Shown: piece after piece, positions 1 to 6,208 of the stretch | Layout: each line of letters begins with the position of its first letter | Position numbering within the stretch: position 1 is the stretch's first letter | Source of the DNA: Ignavibacteriales bacterium | Lineage (GTDB): Bacteria > Bacteroidota > Ignavibacteria > Ignavibacteriales > Ignavibacteriaceae | Assembly: GCA_003142915.1 (NCBI GenBank) | Contig: PLNZ01000444.1 | Location: 1-6,286, forward strand | Direction: 5' to 3' | DNA: 6,286 nt | Program-made: the position numbers and the translations under genes | Notes under the pieces: generated by a model | What the model was told of the DNA's origin: nothing | Database searches by the model: none | Seen by the model: the letters and a program-made list of their open reading frames with translations, nothing else

Positions 1-3
1 ATA

Positions 4-26
4 ATTTGAGTAACTTCAGTTATTAA
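4..26 (+). repeat. Left-end copy of a dispersed 23-base repeat
   Basis: Bases 4-26 match the reverse complement of 6262-6284 at 22 of 23 positions, including an uninterrupted 17-base core GTAACTTCAGTTATTAA (10-26). The only mismatch is A9, where the other copy has C. The copy overlaps the 3' end of the large minus-strand gene, whose TAA stop (23-25) lies inside it. A 6-base inverted pair, CAGTTA (17-22) and TAACTG (43-48), could extend it into a hairpin reaching back into the coding region. A chance match of this length within 6.3 kb is very unlikely. The class of element (REP-like, or transposon end) is inferred. Confidence 0.75.
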
Positions 27-3000
27 TTCTTAACTTGAGAGTTAACTGTAGCCTTCCTTTGAAGTTTTCCCCATCCCTGTTTTCTACCTGTAAAAGCATT
101 AGTTACTGCTTTCCAAACAACAGCATACATAAGCTGTCTGTAAACAAAACGCTGCAGGAAAAGCCACCAGAGAAGTCTTAACTTTTCTTTATCAAATTTA
201 AAGGCTGTAACAGCGCCCGTTAATTCTATTAAGAAAAGTAAAACATAAAAGAATGCCGTCTGCTCAAGAAGTTGAAGTGTTTGTGGGAGCGGCTGCCAAT
301 CCTGAGTATGAATTCCCTGTGCTATCCATGCTCTAAAAAATTGGACCAATGTGTAGATTATTTGTATATCTACGAGAGGTGCAATAATTTGAAAAATAAT
401 TTGAAAAATCCAAAGTGAAGGAAGCGCCAACCCGCCAAACCACCCGTAATGAAATAATGCTGATTTATGCTTCCACAAGCATTGTAATGTTCCAAAAGAC
501 CATCTGAATCTTTGTTTAAAAAACGAACTTATTGAATCAGGAACCTCGGTGTAACCTATTGCTTCATTTTCGGTATCAACTTTCAAGCCGTTTTCCCTTA
601 AGCGCCAGGTCAAATCCATATCTTCTGCTAATGTATCGGTTATATACCCTCCTATTTCTTTAATAGCTGATTTCCGCCATGCACCTATAGCTCCGGGCAC
701 AACTGTAATGGCATTCAAAAGAGAATATCCCTGTCTATCAATATTTTGACTCGTTATATATTCTATTGCCTGCCACCTTGTAAAAATATTTGTCCTGTTA
801 CCGACTTTAACATTTCCTGCAACCGCGCCAATTGTCGGTTCTTCAAAATGCCGTACTAATAATGAAACCGCATCTTTCGAAATTTGAGTATCAGCGTCCA
901 GGCTTATTAATACTTCACCTCTTGCAAGATCAATTGCATTGTTAAGCGCGGCGGCTTTCCCGCTATTGTGCTGCTTTATTAAAAGAACTCTATGATCATT
1001 ACTATAAACATTAATAATTTCGTTTGAGGTATTATCTGTAGAACCATCATCAATTATTATAACCTCGATATTGGGATAATTACTTTGTAGCGCGCTTTCA
1101 ACAGTTTTACAAATGACTTTTTCTTCATTATAAGCGGCAATTATAAAACTTACGGGAGGTTTGTAATTTGCATTAAAACTTTTTTTCTTATTCAGTACTT
1201 TTTTTATTATGGCAAGTATGGTAATAAAAACGACGCGAAGAATTCCAAGGATAATTGCAATAATAAAAGCATAGCTTAATACCCGTTCAAATATGAAAAT
1301 AGTATCAAATACCGGTCTGTCAACACCTATAAGAACCTGATCTTTACTGCTTAGAAACGGCATTATCTTATCGCGGTTTTGTCCAACGATTTGAGAAATA
1401 TCCACGAAATTATAACCGCTCTTTCTTAAGTTAGTAACAATGATATTAAGAGCCTTGATAGTAAGGGTCCTATCGCCGCCTCCGTCATGCAAAAGGATTA
1501 CATTCCCATGCACGCTTTTAACTTGCTCCAGTACCGATTGCACAATATCGTCTTCTGTCCTTCTTTCAGGTTCTCCGTTACTGTTTGTTTTCCACAAATT
1601 CCAATCCTGCGGGTCGATTAATTCACCAATTGTAATATATCCCATTCTTGAAGCGATTATTACAGGTTTTACTTCCTCGGCGCTTACTGGTTCTGCATCT
1701 GCGTTATAAGGTGGACGAAAAAGTATAGTCGATCTGCCAAGTATACTTTGAAATGCTCTTTGAGTTGTGTTCAATTCAAGTTCTGCCCGTCTGTCGCTTA
1801 CTGCTCCGATATTTGGATGCGTAAAAGTGTGATTACCTATATAGTGTCCTTCATCTAAAATTCTTTTAACAAGAGCAGGGTTTTTCTCGGCATTCTCTCC
1901 AATTAAAAAAAATGTCGCATGAACATTTAGTTTCTTCAATTCATCTAAAATTTTTGAAGTGTATTCAGGGCTGGGACCATCATCAAATGTAAGAGTTAAT
2001 GCGTTTGGGATGTACCCGCTCCTTTTAATAACATAAGATGAAGGGAATTTTTTATATTTCATATCTGTACATAGTCCGTTTTCGGGGTCAACTGTTATTT
2101 GTCTGAATCCCCTTTGCGGGGTTGATTGAATGGACAATACCTCGCCGTCGCCGTCAAATTCAATTTCATACGGGAAAGAGATAACCTCTAAAGAATCAGG
2201 AGAAAAAGCTGAATCTATTTTATTTTTATTAAAGAATTTCCAGAGGCTTGGATCTTCGGAACCTAAATCCCAAAGTGCATAGCCTGCGACTTTTTTATTT
2301 TCGGCAATTAAAAATTGATTATAGGCCGTAACCGCATCAAGCATCCATACCGTGTGTTCCTTACCATCATCATCCTCATAATTGAAAGTAGGGTTCATTG
2401 CGTCGGGATCGAAAGTAATATTTTCTTCCGGATTTTCCTCTGTAGTATAATCACGCGCTAAAATTAATGCCGATTGATAGGAAATTGATTCGCTGACCTT
2501 TTTACCTGCTTCCCAATCGTACGAATAGTTACCAATTCCCGCAATCAATTTCCCCGGCGGTATTTTATCAAGTGATTTGCTAAGAGTTTTATAGTACCAT
2601 GGTATTGATGCAATTGCACCCGGTGAACCGGAAGAATAATGTTCGTCATAAGCCATTAATACGAAAAAATCACATGCTTCGTTCAGTTCTTTAATAGGTA
2701 GCCTTGGATTATTTGCCTCTATAGCTATACTTAAAACAAGGTTGTCGGTTCTAAAGTATTTATTAATTAATTTTAAAAACACCGGCAGCTTTTTGTAATC
2801 ATCTTGATATAAGTTTTCAAAATCAATTTGAATCCCTTTAAACTTATTTTTCATTAACCATGTTTCCAGGTATAAAACTATTTTTTTCTGAGTTTTTTCC
2901 GAAGAAAGCAAATTGTGAACACGGACCGGATCGAATAAATCTTCCTCTGCATTACTTAGTACCGGTTCAATTTTTACGTTATTGTTTTTTGCAATTTGTA

Positions 3001-3502
3001 CTATATCAAGATTGTGTGGAGTTATACCGGGATCCCAATCCGAAGTATCGATATTATTTCCATTTTTATTCAGCTTAAGCCATGCAGGAAATAGTACATT
3101 TAATTTGCCCGCGTTAATTCTAAAAGAGTTTAACCCGGTTTCTTCCCACGGAGCATAATATCCTGCAATTATTTTTTCTGCCGGTGAAATTCTCGTTTGA
3201 AGCGGTTTATGTTTTATACTTTTGTCAAACTTTATTTCGTCCCAAAGAGAAACTTTAGCAGAATGCAATAGATACCTGCTTAATCGCGCTTTTTCAGAAG
3301 GGATGCTTGGCAAAGAGATTTTAACCTGGTGATGTGACATTGATGTCAACCCGGGTATAGGTGGAATTAATGGGATTACAAAAAGCGTAAATGCAAATAT
3401 GGTTGTAAGAACTGCAATTATTAACCCGGCAGCAGTTCCCAATCTTGCTAAAAACTTTCTTCTTTTTCCGCTTAAATCAAAAAAAATTGATTCCTTTTGC
3501 AT
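23..3502 (-). CDS. Trifunctional membrane protein: GH18 domain, NodB/CE4 polysaccharide deacetylase, processive GT2 glycosyltransferase
   Basis: This 1159-residue protein probably makes and modifies a surface amino-sugar polymer. The N-terminus is cytoplasmic and basic (KRRK, 13-16), followed by a membrane segment (about 21-48). A GH18 domain (about 110-420) has GYYAPW, FKGIQIDFE (221-229), MAYDEH (283-288) and ALWDLGSEDP (409-418). The CE4 domain (about 500-705) has all its motifs: TFDDGP (505-510, D507/D508), HTFTH (558-562, metal ligands), RPPYN (596-600), DW (633-634) and LHDGGGDR (671-678). After a second membrane segment (about 740-766), the GT2 domain carries DDGSTD (818-823), DAD (869-871), AED (959-961) and QRFRW (997-1001), the signature of processive synthases such as PgaC, NodC and hyaluronan synthase. 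Three or four C-terminal membrane segments follow (about 1020-1128). The implied topology puts both hydrolase domains in the periplasm and GT2 in the cytoplasm. I recall CDD cd06549 (GH18_trifunctional) covering this domain set, so the architecture is known but uncharacterised. GH18 lacks two usual Asp residues. The polymer, perhaps poly-GlcNAc, is inferred. The start has no Shine-Dalgarno, which fits Bacteroidota. Confidence 0.93.
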   Translation of the reverse strand: MQKESIFFDLSGKRRKFLARLGTAAGLIIAVLTTIFAFTLFVIPLIPPIPGLTSMSHHQVKISLPSIPSEKARLSRYLLHSAKVSLWDEIKFDKSIKHKPLQTRISPAEKIIAGYYAPWEETGLNSFRINAGKLNVLFPAWLKLNKNGNNIDTSDWDPGITPHNLDIVQIAKNNNVKIEPVLSNAEEDLFDPVRVHNLLSSEKTQKKIVLYLETWLMKNKFKGIQIDFENLYQDDYKKLPVFLKLINKYFRTDNLVLSIAIEANNPRLPIKELNEACDFFVLMAYDEHYSSGSPGAIASIPWYYKTLSKSLDKIPPGKLIAGIGNYSYDWEAGKKVSESISYQSALILARDYTTEENPEENITFDPDAMNPTFNYEDDDGKEHTVWMLDAVTAYNQFLIAENKKVAGYALWDLGSEDPSLWKFFNKNKIDSAFSPDSLEVISFPYEIEFDGDGEVLSIQSTPQRGFRQITVDPENGLCTDMKYKKFPSSYVIKRSGYIPNALTLTFDDGPSPEYTSKILDELKKLNVHATFFLIGENAEKNPALVKRILDEGHYIGNHTFTHPNIGAVSDRRAELELNTTQRAFQSILGRSTILFRPPYNADAEPVSAEEVKPVIIASRMGYITIGELIDPQDWNLWKTNSNGEPERRTEDDIVQSVLEQVKSVHGNVILLHDGGGDRTLTIKALNIIVTNLRKSGYNFVDISQIVGQNRDKIMPFLSSKDQVLIGVDRPVFDTIFIFERVLSYAFIIAIILGILRVVFITILAIIKKVLNKKKSFNANYKPPVSFIIAAYNEEKVICKTVESALQSNYPNIEVIIIDDGSTDNTSNEIINVYSNDHRVLLIKQHNSGKAAALNNAIDLARGEVLISLDADTQISKDAVSLLVRHFEEPTIGAVAGNVKVGNRTNIFTRWQAIEYITSQNIDRQGYSLLNAITVVPGAIGAWRKSAIKEIGGYITDTLAEDMDLTWRLRENGLKVDTENEAIGYTEVPDSISSFFKQRFRWSFGTLQCLWKHKSALFHYGWFGGLALPSLWIFQIIFQIIAPLVDIQIIYTLVQFFRAWIAQGIHTQDWQPLPQTLQLLEQTAFFYVLLFLIELTGAVTAFKFDKEKLRLLWWLFLQRFVYRQLMYAVVWKAVTNAFTGRKQGWGKLQRKATVNSQVKN

Positions 3503-3528
3503 GAATTTAATTTTATTGTTTCAATGGT

Positions 3529-3547
3529 GTTTAGTAATTAACTAAAC
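3529..3547. promoter_or_regulatory. 19-base palindrome upstream of the trifunctional polysaccharide gene
   Basis: GTTTAGTAATTAACTAAAC has perfect 7-base arms (3529-3535 and 3541-3547) around a 5-base centre. It ends 26 bases before the ATG of the large minus-strand gene, a suitable place for a repressor operator or a hairpin in the mRNA leader. The arms and short centre suit a dimeric helix-turn-helix regulator, but I cannot assign a family. No regulator gene is in the window. Confidence 0.4.
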
Positions 3548-3741
3548 TTTGATCCTTTTTAAAAATAATTAAAATGTGGACAATAAGCTGTATTTATAAA
3601 GAATATAAGGAGATATGTTATAAAGTGTGATAATTGCCGAATTAGAACCTAGCTCGATTCTATCAGACCCGCAGCAGATGCAGCTAAATTTAGATTTATA
3701 TAATTAACTGCGTTTGGTAATGACAGGGAAGCGTTTTTGCT

Positions 3742-3774
3742 TTTGACGAAAGACGTATTATTGTATTATTTTTG
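3742..3774 (+). promoter_or_regulatory. Bacteroidota-type promoter candidate for the MORN/TonB_C gene
   Basis: TTTG at 3742-3745 is followed after 21 bases by TATTTTTG at 3767-3774, an exact match to the TAnnTTTG -7 box of the Bacteroidota primary sigma factor. The spacing lies within the range reported for that phylum, as I recall it. Transcription would begin near 3780, giving a leader of about 55 bases before the ATG at 3836. Two perfect tandem GTATTATT units fill the spacer and overlap the -7 box. AT-rich DNA yields such boxes by chance, so confidence is moderate. Confidence 0.45.
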
Positions 3775-3835
3775 TAATAACGTTTTTATACCATTAATAA
3801 TAACAGGTTAATGTTAATTTCAATATATAAGTTTT

Positions 3836-4642
3836 ATGAAAATACTAAATATAATTGTATTACTCGGAATAGCTTATTCTATAAACATTTTTCCTCAGGA
3901 AGGATTGATTAAGTCTTTCTATACAAATGATACATTACAGTCTGAGATTAACTATTCCAATAATGTCAGGCAGGGTTCTGCAAAATATTATTACCAGAAC
4001 GGGAAATTAAAACAAGAATTAAACTATACCGATGGAAAAGTCGAAGGTGTTGTTAAAGAATATTTTGAAAATGGGAACGTAAAAGAAGTTTATACTATTG
4101 AGGATGGAAAACGAAATGGTTCAGTATCCTTATTTGATGAAGATGGAAAATATTTAAAAGATATAACCTATGAAAATGGGAATCTTGTTCAGGAAGAAGC
4201 AGCGGCTGAGGATACTTCCTCTAAACAAGCGATGGCACAAAATGAAATTTCAAATAAAAAAAATTCATTGGAAAATGAAACAACTAAAATTCCTGTTCCT
4301 CCTGCCATAGCAAAAAGACAAAATGAAAATAACCCGGAATATTTAGATTCAGCAGATGTTATGCCTGAACCGGTTGGGGGGATTAAAAATATAATGAATA
4401 AGCTTATATATCCTGAAGCAGCTAAGAAAAAAGATATTCAGGGAATTGTAAAAGTTCGCGCATATGTTGATGAATATGGTGAAGTAACTCAAGACGAAAT
4501 AATTCAAGGCCTCGGCTATGGCTGTGATGAAGCTGCAAAAATTACAGTTTATTATACTCAGTTTACTCCGGGTTTAATCAAAGGGAAACCCGTTAAAGTT
4601 CAGGTGATTATTCCCATAGAATTTAAATTGAGCAAAAAGTAG
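3836..4642 (+). CDS. Exported protein with MORN-type (YwqK-like) repeats and a C-terminal TonB domain
   Basis: The 268-residue protein starts with a short hydrophobic stretch (MKILNIIVLLGIAYSINIF) that reads as a signal peptide or anchor, placing the rest in the periplasm or envelope. Residues 39-110 hold three consecutive 24-residue units (39-62, 63-86, 87-110) of the form NY-x-DGK-x-x-G-x(5)-Y-x-x-NG-x-x-K-x-x. Partial units lie at about 25-38 and 111-118. This is the MORN_2/YwqK antitoxin-type repeat. A polar linker (about 119-172) with a small PVPP patch leads to a TonB C-terminal domain (about 174-265), recognised by IYPEAAKK (191-198), GIVKVRAYVDEYGEV (203-217), GYGCDEAA (227-234) and FTPGLIKGKPVKV (243-255). 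The protein lacks the long Pro/Lys-rich spacer of a classical TonB, and no exbB or exbD lies nearby, so energising outer-membrane receptors is doubtful. Such short TonB_C proteins are frequent in Bacteroidota with unknown roles. The ATG has no Shine-Dalgarno, as expected for the phylum. Confidence 0.88.
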   Translation: MKILNIIVLLGIAYSINIFPQEGLIKSFYTNDTLQSEINYSNNVRQGSAKYYYQNGKLKQELNYTDGKVEGVVKEYFENGNVKEVYTIEDGKRNGSVSLFDEDGKYLKDITYENGNLVQEEAAAEDTSSKQAMAQNEISNKKNSLENETTKIPVPPAIAKRQNENNPEYLDSADVMPEPVGGIKNIMNKLIYPEAAKKKDIQGIVKVRAYVDEYGEVTQDEIIQGLGYGCDEAAKITVYYTQFTPGLIKGKPVKVQVIIPIEFKLSKK

Positions 4643-4670
4643 TATTCATGACTGTTTGAAGTTAATGTCC

Positions 4671-4704
4671 TCAGCCTCATAACGTTGCAGCATTTGCAGG
4701 CTGA
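4671..4704 (+). terminator. Possible stem-loop downstream of the MORN/TonB_C gene
   Basis: TCAGCCT (4671-4677) and AGGCTGA (4698-4704) are perfect 7-base inverted arms, starting 28 bases after the TAG stop at 4642. The loop is long (20 bases), and the sequence that follows (TATAAAAACC) is not a clean U-tract, so this is a weak candidate for an intrinsic terminator. It could equally be a chance pairing. Confidence 0.25.
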
Positions 4705-4790
4705 TATAAAAACCTGGCTTTTATAAAATAATACATCATTACAAAACAAATGCATAATACCTGTAAAGAATATATGTGAATTATTTTCTT

Positions 4791-4920
4791 AATCCCGAAG
4801 GGATGGAATATTTATAACAAATGGCAACCCGATAAAATCCATAAAATCCCGAAGGGATGGCATAGTAACGGGTAGAATAGTCATCAACAACAAAAAAATC
4901 AGAGCCGCAGGGCAGTGATA
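4791..4920. repeat. Cluster of short palindromic intergenic repeats (CCCGAAGGG type)
   Basis: AATCCCGAAGGGATGG occurs twice, at 4791-4806 and 4845-4860, exactly 54 bases apart. Each copy contains the stem ATCCC-GAA-GGGAT (4792-4804 and 4846-4858). A related but different unit, AGAGCCGCAGGGCAGTGATA, lies at 4901-4920. Just before the second copy, ATAAAATCC is duplicated in tandem (4832-4840 and 4841-4849). I recall similar CCCGAAGGGATG-type repeats being scattered between genes in Bacteroidota and relatives. No protein-coding frame covers them. Together with flanking AT-rich DNA they make up the 332-base convergent gap between the stops at 4642 and 4975. Confidence 0.65.
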
Positions 4921-4952
4921 TACCTGTCCGCCTCAATTTGTTCACCTTCATA

Positions 4953-4968
4953 TTTTTCTAAAGAAAAA
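4953..4968 (-). terminator. AT-rich hairpin just downstream of pdxB
   Basis: TTTTTCTAAAGAAAAA is a perfect 6-base inverted repeat with a 4-base loop, beginning 6 bases beyond the pdxB stop. In pdxB mRNA it would form a weak stem of almost only A-U pairs. Its position suits a 3' end signal, but the low GC content argues against an efficient intrinsic terminator. Its AAAAA arm also forms part of the right 13-base direct repeat. Confidence 0.2.
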
Positions 4969-4974
4969 CCTGGC

Positions 4975-6114
4975 TTAGTTCTCAATTTCAAACCTGAAAG
5001 CTTTTAAAATCCTGATTAACGCTTCTTCGTCTCTATTCGTTCTAATCGTAAAGTTATTAAATTCTCTTCTTAAGGGATATTCTTTTCGCAAAGTATCAAA
5101 GGAATTAGGAATTTGCGCTTTAGGAATACCAATCAACTTTTTCATCTTATCGTTATCTTTTTTGATATCATATATTCTACTGATGATATTATTCAATTCT
5201 TCGCCGTTATTGCCTGTTTGATTTATATTAATAACAGGAGATCCAGCTAAAGGCAGCGATGGTTTCCAAACCGGCTGTTCTCCAAGAAACTTGCAAAGAG
5301 CGTTATAAATAATGACGGTTCCATTAACCTTTCCTTCAAGAGAATATCCTGCTATATGGGGGGTGCCAATTTTTACTCTTTCCAGAAGTGAAATATCTAT
5401 ATCCGGTTCATTCTCCCACACATCAAGAACCACATGTAAACTTTTGTTATCAATAGCTTCAATGAGTGCAGTATTATCCGCAACCGGGCCGCGGGAAGTA
5501 TTAATCAAAATTGTATCGTTATTAATATTATTTAGATTTTTCTTATCAAAAAGATGAATTGTTTTATCTATCCCGCTCTTATTAAGCGGAACATGAGAAG
5601 TAATGATATCACAACTAAAAATTTCATTAAGAGAAACAAAATCTTTTGTGCCGTACTTTCTTTGTAATGGTGGATCGTTTTTAAATACTTTCATCCCCAT
5701 AGCTTCGGAAATCCTTGCAATACGGCTTCCGATATTGCCTGTACCAACTATTCCAATTGTTCTGCCTTTTATGGAAAGATTATTTTCGTTTAACAATTTT
5801 ATAATAGAAGCAAAAACATATTCGGTAACTGCATCTGCATTGCATCCCTTTGCATCGGAAAAACAAATATTGTTAGTATTTAAATACTCAAGATCTATAT
5901 GGTCGGTACCTATCGTTGCGGTGCCGACAAATTTTACAGGAGTGCCGTTTAATAAATTTTTATCCACCTTAGTAATTGAGCGCACTATTAAAGCATCCGT
6001 TTTCTTTAATAAGTGATTATTAATTTCCCTGCCGTGAATAATAAAAACATTTCCAAAGTGGGAAAATGCTTCTTTGGCAAATGATATATTTTCATCAACA
6101 ATAATATTCATCAT
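4975..6114 (-). CDS. pdxB: Erythronate-4-phosphate dehydrogenase
   Basis: PdxB oxidises 4-phospho-D-erythronate to 2-oxo-3-hydroxy-4-phosphobutanoate, the second step of the DXP-dependent pyridoxal 5'-phosphate route in the cytoplasm; SerC, PdxA and PdxJ act later. The 379 residues match the usual length (E. coli about 378). The N-terminus MMNIIVDENI, VRSITKV (44-50) and KFVGTATIGTDHID (61-74) are typical of PdxB. The NAD site is GIVGTGNIG (121-129, Gly124/126/129), with Asp147 at the end of the next strand. The catalytic triad of the D-2-hydroxyacid dehydrogenase family is present: Arg208 (TSRGP), Glu236 (DVWENEP) and His253 (TPHIAGYSLEGK). The C-terminal PdxB dimerisation domain (about 290-379) ends with LRKEYPLRREF (342-352). 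Two adjacent ATGs (6114 and 6111) are equally plausible starts, and neither has a Shine-Dalgarno. The gene stands alone, convergent with its neighbour, and no other pdx gene is in the window. Its stop codon abuts a 13-base direct repeat. Confidence 0.96.
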   Translation of the reverse strand: MMNIIVDENISFAKEAFSHFGNVFIIHGREINNHLLKKTDALIVRSITKVDKNLLNGTPVKFVGTATIGTDHIDLEYLNTNNICFSDAKGCNADAVTEYVFASIIKLLNENNLSIKGRTIGIVGTGNIGSRIARISEAMGMKVFKNDPPLQRKYGTKDFVSLNEIFSCDIITSHVPLNKSGIDKTIHLFDKKNLNNINNDTILINTSRGPVADNTALIEAIDNKSLHVVLDVWENEPDIDISLLERVKIGTPHIAGYSLEGKVNGTVIIYNALCKFLGEQPVWKPSLPLAGSPVININQTGNNGEELNNIISRIYDIKKDNDKMKKLIGIPKAQIPNSFDTLRKEYPLRREFNNFTIRTNRDEEALIRILKAFRFEIEN

Positions 6115-6155
6115 GTGGATTAAAAATATTTATTTAATTAGTATTTATTAATTTT

Positions 6156-6177
6156 GTTACTATCACAAAGTGATAAC
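6156..6177. promoter_or_regulatory. Operator-like palindrome upstream of pdxB
   Basis: TATCACAAAGTGATA (6161-6175) has perfect 6-base arms around AAA. The outer bases GTTA (6156-6159) and TAAC (6174-6177) lengthen the symmetry imperfectly. It lies 47 bases upstream of the pdxB ATG. Read on the minus strand it contains TTGTGA (6168-6163), which could serve as a -35 element with an AT-rich -10 near 6142-6147, so a bound protein would block or guide transcription. I cannot name the regulator, and no clear TAnnTTTG box is present. Confidence 0.45.
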
Positions 6178-6208
6178 CTTGCCAAAACTCGGGCTGTTTA
6201 ATAAAAAT

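Larger units (their letters stand above)
3503..3835. other. Divergent intergenic region, no supported gene
   Basis: These 333 bases separate two divergently transcribed genes and should hold both promoters. I see a 19-base palindrome beside the minus-strand gene (3529-3547), a Bacteroidota-type promoter candidate for the plus-strand gene (3742-3774) and a tandem duplication of GTATTATT (3755-3762 and 3763-3770). Two GTTAAT units also sit in tandem at 3807-3818. I found no TAnnTTTG box on the minus strand, so the promoter of the large gene is unassigned. An AAGGAG at 3607-3612 leads only into the mini-ORF ATG TTA TAA. The middle part (about 3640-3690) is less AT-rich than its surroundings, but I recognise no RNA gene there. 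Confidence 0.7.
4708..4976. repeat. Segment framed by a 13-base direct repeat (possible small non-autonomous insertion)
   Basis: AAAAACCTGGCTT occurs at 4708-4720 and again at 4964-4976, enclosing 243 bases. The enclosed part carries the CCCGAAGGG palindrome cluster. The right copy runs into the stop codon of pdxB (4975-4977, TTA on this strand). This could be a target duplication made when a small element inserted behind pdxB. I found no clear terminal inverted repeats just inside the direct repeats, and 13 bases is long for a target duplication, so the mobile-element reading is tentative. The direct repeat itself is certain. Confidence 0.4.

Noticed and set aside
1440..1709. Plus-strand open frame opposite the deacetylase domain, and similar frames at 2860-3078, 5312-5557 and 5603-6016.
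   Set aside because: Each lies entirely antisense to a well-supported gene, has no recognisable domain and no initiation signal. They are by-products of the coding bias of the opposite strand.
3555..3583. Sigma-70-like boxes TTGTCC (minus strand, 3583-3578) and a TAAAAA-type -10 for the large gene.
   Set aside because: The -10 match is poor and the DNA is very AT-rich. No Bacteroidota-type TAnnTTTG box accompanies it, so I do not call a promoter.
3640..3690. Less AT-rich patch between the divergent genes that might be a tRNA or small RNA.
   Set aside because: I could not fold it into a cloverleaf, no tRNA arms or invariant loop sequences appear, and there is no strong hairpin followed by a T-tract.
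3627..3707. Short open frame starting GTG at 3627, about 26 codons, reading IIAELEPSSILSDPQQ in part.
   Set aside because: The composition looks protein-like, but the AAGGAG at 3607-3612 is 14 bases from the GTG, a TAA lies just upstream in frame (3621-3623), and this length is expected by chance. It could be a decayed gene remnant, but nothing else supports that.
4791..4860. CRISPR array, from the regularly spaced 16-base identical units.
   Set aside because: There are only two identical units, each an inverted repeat shorter than CRISPR repeats, the third unit is of a different type, and no cas gene is present.
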